IMG/VR virus record: IMGVR_UViG_3300035698_008452
Span: 1 to 24,953 of that record
DNA length: 24,953 nt
Source of the DNA: a virus
Strand: one strand, 5' to 3'
Shown: positions 15,421-21,265 of the stretch, piece after piece
Layout of the letters: each line of letters begins with the position of its first letter
Position numbering within the stretch: the stretch's first letter is position 1
The notes under the pieces: generated by a model
Told to the model about the DNA's origin: nothing
Database searches by the model: none
What the model saw: only the letters and a program-made list of their open reading frames with translations
Made by a program: the position numbers and the translations under genes

Positions 15421-16502
15421 AATTATTTTATCCTAACTTATATAAAAAAGAGTGGTTATCTTCCTTAGAAAAAGTATTTAGTGACCGATGGTTGGGTCAA
15501 GGACCATTAGTAGATAAATTTGAAAAAGCTTTTGCTAAAAAGTTTAGATATAGATATTGTTTAGGACTTAATAGTGGGTCAGCTTCTTTAGAATTAGCTT
15601 ATCATTTAATTGGCATTAAAAAGGGTGATGAAGTTTTAACTGCGGTCTTTACCTGTACTGCAACTAATATACCTTTGATAAGAATGGGAGCTAAATTAAA
15701 ATTCTTAGATATTAATGAGGAATTAACTATTGATTATGAAGATGTTAAAAAGAAGATAAGCACTAAAACTAAAGCTTTAGTCGTAGTTACTCTAGGTGGT
15801 ATGCCTATTGATAAAAGAATATTTACATTAGCTAGGAAATATAAAGTTCCAGTTGTTATTGATGCTTGTCAATCTTTAGGCATTAGAGAACAACAAGGGG
15901 ATTATATTTGTTATTCGTTCCAAGCTATAAAACATTTTACTACTGGTGATGGTGGTATGCTGGTGCTTAGAAATAAAGCACAGTATGAACGTGCTAAGAA
16001 ATTAAGATGGTTTGGTATTGATCGTGAAAAGAAAAAGAAAGTTGGTTGGAAAACTTTAGTTAATCATAAAATGGCTATGGAGATTGAAGAATCTGGCTAT
16101 AAATTTTACATGAATGACATAATGGCTTCAATGGGTTTAGTTGGATTGCGTCATACAGATAATCATTTAAAGAATAGACAAGCTATTGTTAATCTTTATA
16201 AAACTTATTTACCTAATTTTAAGGTAATAGCTGGTGGGGCTTGCTGGTTAGTTGCTATCCTAGTCGATGATAGAGAAAAACTTATCAAACATTTAAGACG
16301 TAAGGGTATAGAATGTGATTTAGTTCAATTAAGAAATGATATTTTTGAAGTATTTGGTGGTAAAAAACAAAATTTACCAAATATGAATAGATTAGAGGAT
16401 AAATATCTTTATTTACCTATTACCGCTATAACAACTACTGAGAATTTAGTTTATATAATAAATACTTTAAATCTATGGCAAGAAAAAAATTCGCACAAAT
16501 AA
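15408..16502 (+). CDS. DegT/DnrJ/EryC1-type PLP-dependent sugar aminotransferase
   Basis: These enzymes transfer an amino group to a keto-sugar nucleotide. The 364-residue protein has the usual length and motifs: GPLVDKFEKAFAKKF (32-46), LNSGSASLELA (54-64), a DEVLTAVFTCTATN block (74-87), VVIDACQSLG (149-158) with D152 for the PLP ring nitrogen, and YSFQAIKHFTTGDGGML (169-185) with the Schiff-base K175. AAGGAG lies ten bases before the ATG, inside the end of the previous gene. A GNAT acetyltransferase overlaps its 3' end, suggesting amination followed by N-acetylation. The keto-sugar substrate is not evident, and no dehydratase that would clearly make it is present. Confidence 0.92.
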   Translation: MESIKLFYPNLYKKEWLSSLEKVFSDRWLGQGPLVDKFEKAFAKKFRYRYCLGLNSGSASLELAYHLIGIKKGDEVLTAVFTCTATNIPLIRMGAKLKFLDINEELTIDYEDVKKKISTKTKALVVVTLGGMPIDKRIFTLARKYKVPVVIDACQSLGIREQQGDYICYSFQAIKHFTTGDGGMLVLRNKAQYERAKKLRWFGIDREKKKKVGWKTLVNHKMAMEIEESGYKFYMNDIMASMGLVGLRHTDNHLKNRQAIVNLYKTYLPNFKVIAGGACWLVAILVDDREKLIKHLRRKGIECDLVQLRNDIFEVFGGKKQNLPNMNRLEDKYLYLPITAITTTENLVYIINTLNLWQEKNSHK

Positions 16503-16789
16503 CTATAGAAAAAACAATAGATTCTGTTTTAGTTGGCTCTTGTTTGTGTACTTTTTATAATAATGGCGTGGCTAATGTAATGATAATTGATAGTGTATTA
16601 GTTCATAGAGATTATCATAGACAAGGAATAGCTACAAATCTTATTTCTAAGGCGATTAGTGTGGCTAAAAACAGACAAGTAGATTCAATAGAGTTAGTTG
16701 CTAATGATGATAATCAAATAGCTCAAAAACTCTATGAAAAAGCTGGTTTTAAAAATACACAGAAAAAACAATATAGAATATTATTATGA
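16475..16789 (+). CDS. GNAT-family N-acetyltransferase
   Basis: The 104-residue protein shows the central GNAT pattern: IIDSVLVHRDYHRQGIATNL (37-56), with G51-I-A53 in the acetyl-CoA pyrophosphate loop and HR in place of the more usual RG. After this comes the strand VDSIELVAND (69-78), then AQKLYEKAGF (83-92), the standard C-terminal helix and aromatic turn. The length is short, essentially one core domain lacking the first strands. It begins 28 bases inside the aminotransferase gene and has no ribosome site, so translation is coupled. Position suggests it acetylates the amino sugar made by that enzyme (compare WecE/WecD). The substrate is inference; GNAT enzymes are diverse. Confidence 0.8.
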   Translation: MARKKFAQITIEKTIDSVLVGSCLCTFYNNGVANVMIIDSVLVHRDYHRQGIATNLISKAISVAKNRQVDSIELVANDDNQIAQKLYEKAGFKNTQKKQYRILL

Positions 16790-17457
16790 AAGATTTAACA
16801 ATAGTAATGCTTACTCCGAATAAAGTTCCTAAAGAATGGGCTTTATATCATAAAAAAATGTTATTAGAAGCTATTGAAGATACACCTCTAATTACTATTT
16901 CAAATGAGCCTTTAGATTTTGGTCAAAATTTAATTCAAACTGATTATGGTGTGACTAATATTTATAAACAAATGTTTAGGGCATTTAAGTTAGCTAAGAC
17001 TCCTTTCGTAGCGATGGCAGATGATGACACACTTTATTCTAAAGAACATTTTGAATTCAGACCTCCAATGAACAAGTTTGCTTATAATTTTAATCGTTGG
17101 CATTTATTCACTTGGGGTAGGGCTTATTATTTCCATAAGCCAAGACCAGGAAATGGATTAATGATTGCCCCTAGAAAATTAGCTATTAAAGCAATAGAGG
17201 CTAGATTTACAAAAATAGGTAAGGGCAAAATGCCTACTTATCTAAGACAAGAACTAGGCTCAACTATCCATGTAGAGAAATATGATAAGGCTGGGTTTGT
17301 TTCATTTTATACTTATATTCCTGTAGTTAGTTTTTATCATATACAATCTTGTGATCCATTAAATAGACATAAAAGGAAAGTTCCTTGGACTATTCAAGCT
17401 TTTGATTTACCAAAGTGGCGAAAAGCAAAACATTTAAGGAAAAAATTTAATGAATAA
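16786..17457 (+). CDS. GT-A-like putative glycosyltransferase (paralog family, copy 1)
   Basis: The 223-residue protein starts LTIVMLTPNKVP, followed by PLITISNEPLDFGQN (34-48) and a TPFVAMADDDTLYSKEHFEF segment (72-91). The acidic cluster at 79-81, at the end of a hydrophobic strand, looks like the DxD site of a GT-A enzyme. The same layout (P-I-x-S, then P-x-[DN]-[FL]-G, then an acidic D-x-LY-x3-[HY]F-x-F block) recurs in the genes at 17794 and 19495. The C terminus is basic. It starts with an ATGA overlap. The family assignment is by motif and context only; it is not a standard GT2 sequence. Confidence 0.55.
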   Translation: MKDLTIVMLTPNKVPKEWALYHKKMLLEAIEDTPLITISNEPLDFGQNLIQTDYGVTNIYKQMFRAFKLAKTPFVAMADDDTLYSKEHFEFRPPMNKFAYNFNRWHLFTWGRAYYFHKPRPGNGLMIAPRKLAIKAIEARFTKIGKGKMPTYLRQELGSTIHVEKYDKAGFVSFYTYIPVVSFYHIQSCDPLNRHKRKVPWTIQAFDLPKWRKAKHLRKKFNE

Positions 17458-17797
17458 TATTGAGGAAGTATCTATTAATTCTTTAGATAATGGAAATAAC
17501 CAACAAAGGGATTTCTTAAAGCAAATAGATGCTGGCGTGCCTATATTAGAAACAAATTATTATAGAAGATTAAAGAGCTATAGGCAGAGGACTGGTTCTA
17601 AACAACAAATATGGTCTGCTGAAAAATTACTTACTTTTATGATTGAAAGAATTGATTTATATTTAAGTATTAAACTTAAAGGTATGCTTTTACCCATTAT
17701 AGTCGGTAAACAAAATAGAATTACTGACGGCAACCATAGACACGATATTATGAAACATTTAGGACATAGAACTATTAAAATAAGAAGGGAAGAATGA
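17450..17797 (+). CDS. ParB/sulfiredoxin-like fold protein
   Basis: The 115-residue protein ends with LLPIIVGKQNRITDGNHRHD (80-99) and then HLGHRTIKIR (103-112). The pattern of a strand, then I-x-DG-x-HR, a helix and LG-x-x-x-I is that of ParB N-terminal/Srx-like domains; the usual form is DG-x-HR, here D93-G-N-H-R97. The N-terminal half is polar and helical. In this fold the G-x-HR loop binds nucleotide or phosphate. A DNA-partition role is unlikely for a protein embedded between two glycosyltransferase-like genes; a nuclease, kinase-like or regulatory role is possible. It overlaps both neighbours (8 and 4 bases) and has a good AAGGA site. Confidence 0.6.
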   Translation: MNNIEEVSINSLDNGNNQQRDFLKQIDAGVPILETNYYRRLKSYRQRTGSKQQIWSAEKLLTFMIERIDLYLSIKLKGMLLPIIVGKQNRITDGNHRHDIMKHLGHRTIKIRREE

Positions 17798-18432
17798 AAG
17801 GTGGCATTGTTTATATCTCAAGTAATAGGGAGAAACCTAAGTTTGAGCAGAAGATAATCAAAGATATGCTCTCTAAAAAGGGTGATTTACCTATTTTTAG
17901 TGTTACTCAACAACCTATGAATTTGGGTGCTAATCAATTTGTAGGAGATGTAGGGGTTTCTGGTTTTAATTTTTGTAGACAATTACAAATGGCCGTTAAA
18001 ATGGCAGATGTAGACTATGTTATATCCTGTGAAGCCGATTGTTTATACCCTAAAGATTATTTTACTTTTGTTCCTCCTAAACCAGATAAAATTTATAGAA
18101 ATAATAATAATTACTTAATTCCTTATAAAAGGAATGTTTATTGGTATAAAAAGAGTCAAACAGCCTTTCAAATAGCCAGTAAAAAGGTATTATTAGCTAG
18201 ATTAGATTATTTATTAGATGGTCAGCCTATGTGGAATACAAAAATGAAAAATTTTCCTAAAGAGATTGGTAAGAAGTTTTTAGGCTCTTGGCATGAATTT
18301 ACAACAATAAATGCTTGTTTAACTATTAAAACAGGGGATGGAATGCGCAATTATTCAAATAGTGAGCGATTTAATATAGATGAACTCCCATATTGGGGGA
18401 CAGCAATTAAAATAAAAAGGAGGTTCTTATGA
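17794..18432 (+). CDS. GT-A-like putative glycosyltransferase (paralog family, copy 2)
   Basis: The 212-residue protein shares the layout of the genes at 16786 and 19495: GGIVYISSN at the start, LPIFSVTQQPMNLGANQF (32-49), then VDYVISCEADCLYPKDYFTF (73-92), with acidic residues E80 and D82 at the end of a hydrophobic strand, followed by VPP. After that the copies diverge; this one has a run of Asn (NNNN) and a YWYKKSQTAFQIASKK segment. A GAAGGGAAGA ribosome site precedes the ATGA-overlapping start. It likely binds a nucleotide sugar through the acidic motif. The role is inferred from motif and neighbours. Confidence 0.55.
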   Translation: MKGGIVYISSNREKPKFEQKIIKDMLSKKGDLPIFSVTQQPMNLGANQFVGDVGVSGFNFCRQLQMAVKMADVDYVISCEADCLYPKDYFTFVPPKPDKIYRNNNNYLIPYKRNVYWYKKSQTAFQIASKKVLLARLDYLLDGQPMWNTKMKNFPKEIGKKFLGSWHEFTTINACLTIKTGDGMRNYSNSERFNIDELPYWGTAIKIKRRFL

Positions 18433-19067
18433 GTGTAATTAAAGATGGTTTAAATTTACCAATGGATAAAACCGGTAAGATTGAAATACCAAATTGTAAA
18501 CGAAGACAACTACCTATTTTCTTTAAGGAAATGGGCTTTAAAGTAGGTATTGAAATAGGTGTGTATAAAGGTCAGTTTACAAGATATTTGGTAAATGAGG
18601 GTGCTAAGATATATGGAGTAGACCCTTGGTTGGAATACGCCGATTATGGTCATCCTAAAGTTCATTTTCAAGCTAGACAAGATGAAATATTTGAAAGTGC
18701 TAAAGAACGATTAAAAGAATTTGATAATGTTGAACTAATTAGAAAAACCTCGATGGAGGCTATTAAAGACTTCGAGGATAATAGCTTAGACTTTGTCTAT
18801 ATTGATGGGCATCATGGCTTTAAGTATGTAACAGAAGATATTTATGGTTGGTCTAAGAAAGTTAAAAAGGGTGGGATTATTTCTGGACATGATTATGCTT
18901 ATAAGAAAAATGGGTCAGGCAGAGCCGACACTTTACAGGTAAGATATGTTATAGATGCTTACAGACAAGCCTTTAATATCAAACCATTATATGTCTTAGG
19001 TAGAAAAGAAGTAATAAAAGGAGAGAATCGTGATCAGTATAGAAGCTGGATGTGGTTTCGTACATAA
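18429..19067 (+). CDS. Class I SAM-dependent methyltransferase (Methyltransf_24-like)
   Basis: The 212-residue protein has motif I as VGIEIGVYKGQFTRYL (39-54), an acidic strand-2 end in YGVDPW (62-67), then LDFVYIDGHHGFKYV (about 114-128) and GGIISGHDYAYK. The E-x-G-x-x-x-G, IDG-x-H and GHD set is typical of Methyltransf_24 enzymes that act on sugars in surface-glycan and antibiotic clusters; the HD may help to bind metal. The start has a near-perfect AAAGGAGG five bases before the ATG (18416-18423), the strongest in this block, so it may be made in larger amounts. It ends just before the HNH gene. Confidence 0.85.
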   Translation: MSVIKDGLNLPMDKTGKIEIPNCKRRQLPIFFKEMGFKVGIEIGVYKGQFTRYLVNEGAKIYGVDPWLEYADYGHPKVHFQARQDEIFESAKERLKEFDNVELIRKTSMEAIKDFEDNSLDFVYIDGHHGFKYVTEDIYGWSKKVKKGGIISGHDYAYKKNGSGRADTLQVRYVIDAYRQAFNIKPLYVLGRKEVIKGENRDQYRSWMWFRT

Positions 19068-19073
19068 ATAATA

Positions 19074-19079
19074 TATAAT
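19074..19079 (+). promoter_or_regulatory. Possible -10 element before the HNH gene
   Basis: A perfect TATAAT lies six bases before the ATG at 19086, so transcription would begin at about the start codon itself. No convincing -35 element is seen at 16-18 bases, and no Shine-Dalgarno sequence lies between. If real, the HNH gene would have its own leaderless message, as expected of an inserted selfish gene. Chance occurrence in an AT-rich gap is possible. Confidence 0.3.
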
Positions 19080-19085
19080 TTAAGT

Positions 19086-19502
19086 ATGCCATTAAAAAAA
19101 GGACATAAAATTAGAAATAGTGGGAAAACTCGCTTTAAAAAAGGACAGATACCTTGGAATAAAGGTTTAAAAGGATATTTACCTGTAAAGAAGCATGATT
19201 GGATGCCTAAAGGAGAAGATCACTATAATTGGAAAGGTGGTCGATCTACTTATGGTTATCCAAAAGAATGGAATACTACTTTTTTAGATTCTATTAGACA
19301 AAGAGATTCTTATGTTTGCCAATTATGTGGTATTCATCAAGATGAATTAAGTATCGGTCAAGTTAAAAAATTAGATGTACATCATATTGATTATAATAAA
19401 GATAACTGTGATCCTAGTAATTTACTTTCTTTGTGTAGAAATTGCCATGTAAAAACTAATTATAATAGAAAATATTGGAGGGATTATTTTAAAAATGCTT
19501 AA
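19086..19502 (+). CDS. HNH homing-type endonuclease with NUMOD3 DNA-binding motifs
   Basis: The 138-residue protein has two regions. The first 50 residues are basic with repeated NUMOD3-like elements (KKGHKIRNSG, RFKKGQIPWNKGLKG, then HYNWKGG at 46-52), which contact DNA in homing enzymes. The second is an HNH core with a zinc site C78-x2-C81 and C117-x2-C120, LDVHHIDYNKDN (97-108), N112 in the S-N-L-L turn and H121. All catalytic positions appear intact. It is free-standing rather than inside an intron or intein. It has no ribosome site but has a TATAAT six bases before the start, and it overlaps the next gene by eight bases. It probably moves itself between related phages. Confidence 0.9.
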   Translation: MPLKKGHKIRNSGKTRFKKGQIPWNKGLKGYLPVKKHDWMPKGEDHYNWKGGRSTYGYPKEWNTTFLDSIRQRDSYVCQLCGIHQDELSIGQVKKLDVHHIDYNKDNCDPSNLLSLCRNCHVKTNYNRKYWRDYFKNA

Positions 19503-20202
19503 AAGTTGCATTTACTATACCGATAATAGATTGAAAGATCCTTTGTATTCTTTAGTACAGAAACATCTTTTAGAAGCTAAGTTACCTATATTTAGTTCTT
19601 CATTAAAACCAATTGACTTCGGGGATAATGAAGTTATTAAGGGTGAGCGAAGTTACCCAACAATGATTAATCAAATTATCTCTTGCTTAGAGAGAAGTAA
19701 GAGTATGTTTGTTTTCTTTTGTGAACATGATGTCTTATATCCTGATTCTCATTTTAATTTTATACCAGACAAGGATGATGTATTTTATTATAATGAAAAT
19801 GTATGGCGTTGGCATTTAAAATATGACTATGCTATTCAATATGACAGGATGTTACCTCTCTCGACTTTATGTGTTAATAGAGAATTTGCTTTAGAGCATT
19901 ATAAATTTAGAAAGAAAAAGATTGAGGAAATGGGATGGAGTGATTTAAGAAGTAGAGAGCCTAGATGGGCTAGACGAATAGGCTATGAGCCTGGAACTAA
20001 AAAGAAAAGAAGGGGTGGTTTAACTGATGATAATTATGATACCTGGTCATCTGAATATCCTGTAATTGATATTAGGCATAAAGGGACGTTTTCAAGTCCT
20101 AAAATACATTTAAAAGATTTTAAACACCCGCCTAAGTGGTGGAAAGAGATACCTGTAGAAGATGTATATGGATGGAATTTAAGGAAATTATTAAAAACAT
20201 GA
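19495..20202 (+). CDS. GT-A-like putative glycosyltransferase (paralog family, copy 3)
   Basis: The 235-residue protein carries the same layout as the genes at 16786 and 17794: KSCIYYTDN at the start, LPIFSSSLKPIDFGDN (30-45), then MFVFFCEHDVLYPDSHFNFI (71-90), with E77 and D79 in the acidic motif. It differs in a basic insert with KKKRRGG about two thirds along, and it ends in a PPKWWKEIP segment. GGAGGG lies about 11 bases before the start, inside the HNH gene. Because the HNH gene lies between copies 2 and 3, it may have been inserted into an older continuous array. The glycosyltransferase role is inferred from the motif and neighbours. Confidence 0.55.
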   Translation: MLKSCIYYTDNRLKDPLYSLVQKHLLEAKLPIFSSSLKPIDFGDNEVIKGERSYPTMINQIISCLERSKSMFVFFCEHDVLYPDSHFNFIPDKDDVFYYNENVWRWHLKYDYAIQYDRMLPLSTLCVNREFALEHYKFRKKKIEEMGWSDLRSREPRWARRIGYEPGTKKKRRGGLTDDNYDTWSSEYPVIDIRHKGTFSSPKIHLKDFKHPPKWWKEIPVEDVYGWNLRKLLKT

Positions 20203-21167
20203 AAGATTTAAGCATACTAATCCCAGCTAGAAATGAAATGTTCTTGCAAAAAACTATAGATGACATCCTCGAAAATGCGGAGATGGATACTGAAATAATT
20301 ACTGTTTTAGATGGTGATTGGGGTGAAATTCCTATTAAACAACATGAAAGAGTCAAAGTAATCTATGTAAATAAGGCTTTAGGACAAAGGGGTGCTACTA
20401 ATTTGGCTTGTAAGTTAAGTAATGCTAAATATGTAATAAAAGTAGATGCTCATTGCTCTTTTGATAAAGGTTTTGATAGAAAAATGATAGCGCTTTATAA
20501 AGAAGTAGGCGATAATGTAACTATGCTTCCTATTATGAGAAATTTATGGGCTTTTGATTGGAAATGCTTTAAATGTGGTTGGAAACATTATCAGGGAGCT
20601 AAACCAGAAGTATGCCCAGATTGTGGAGAAAAGAAGAATATACGTAGAAAAATGATGTGGGTAGGTAAACCTAATCCTCAAAGTACTTCATATTGTTTTA
20701 ACCCAGAACCACGTTTTAAATATTTTGAAGCTTGGAAACATAGAGAACCTTATATTACCAATAAGAAAGAAAAGCGTTATACAGAAACAATGAGTATTCA
20801 AGGCTCATGTTTTATGCTTACTAGAGAGAAATATTGGGAATTAAATATTTGTGATGAAAAATTAGGTAGCTGGGGTAATCAGGGTATCGAAGTAGCTTGT
20901 AAAACTTGGTTGTCTGGTGGTAGAGTACTAGTTAATCACAATACTTGGTATGCTCATTTATTTAGAACACAACATGATTTTAAATTTCCATGGCCTGTTA
21001 GTGGTAGAGAACAAGTTAAGACTAAGGCTAATGTAAGGAAAGTTATTTGGAGTCATAAATTAGTTAATCAAATATACCCTGTGTCTTGGCTAGTTAAAAA
21101 GTTCTGGCCAATACCTGGCTGGACTGATGAAGATTTAAAAAAGTTAAAAAAGATTGAGAAGCAATAA
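20199..21167 (+). CDS. Family 2 glycosyltransferase with inserted zinc ribbon
   Basis: I chose the ATG at 20199, which forms ATGA with the previous stop (322 residues); an in-frame start at 20136 would add 21 unrelated residues. The protein begins KDLSILIPARNE (2-13), then TEIITVLDGDWG (31-42) and AKYVIKVDAHCSF (76-88) with D83 and H85. A Cys4 zinc ribbon, C123-x2-C126 and C139-x2-C142, is inserted within the catalytic domain. After it come SIQGSCFML (199-207) and SWGNQGIEVACKTWLSGG (224-241), which resembles the catalytic region of GalNAc-transferase-like enzymes. It is related to the gene at 14626, which has no ribbon. The ribbon could bind an acceptor or partner. Confidence 0.85.
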   Translation: MKDLSILIPARNEMFLQKTIDDILENAEMDTEIITVLDGDWGEIPIKQHERVKVIYVNKALGQRGATNLACKLSNAKYVIKVDAHCSFDKGFDRKMIALYKEVGDNVTMLPIMRNLWAFDWKCFKCGWKHYQGAKPEVCPDCGEKKNIRRKMMWVGKPNPQSTSYCFNPEPRFKYFEAWKHREPYITNKKEKRYTETMSIQGSCFMLTREKYWELNICDEKLGSWGNQGIEVACKTWLSGGRVLVNHNTWYAHLFRTQHDFKFPWPVSGREQVKTKANVRKVIWSHKLVNQIYPVSWLVKKFWPIPGWTDEDLKKLKKIEKQ

Positions 21168-21208
21168 AATATTTTATATTTACCCATTTTTGGTCTATAC
21201 TTCTTTAA

Positions 21209-21247
21209 TAGGATGTATAAGAATAATCCTAGAATAGGTGGGATTAT
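21209..21247 (+). promoter_or_regulatory. Two mutually exclusive small hairpins upstream of the fibre gene
   Basis: In the 98-base gap before the fibre gene, TAGGAT (21209-21214) can pair with ATCCTA (21226-21231), or ATAATCC (21223-21229) can pair with GGATTAT (21241-21247). The two share ATCC, so only one can form at a time. They could be an operator or a short attenuator-like element. The stems are short and AT-rich, so chance is a serious alternative. No poly-T run follows either stem. Confidence 0.25.
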
Positions 21248-21250
21248 AAA

Positions 21251-21256
21251 TATAAT
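21251..21256 (+). promoter_or_regulatory. Possible -10 element before the fibre genes
   Basis: A perfect TATAAT stands ten bases before the ATG at 21266, in the largest gap of the window. No good -35 is found at the usual distance. The AGGA that could serve as a ribosome site (21258-21261) would lie just before the predicted transcription start, so the promoter and the ribosome site cannot both be used as read here. A promoter at this change from glycan genes to structural genes is plausible. Confidence 0.3.
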
Positions 21257-21265
21257 TAGGAATAT

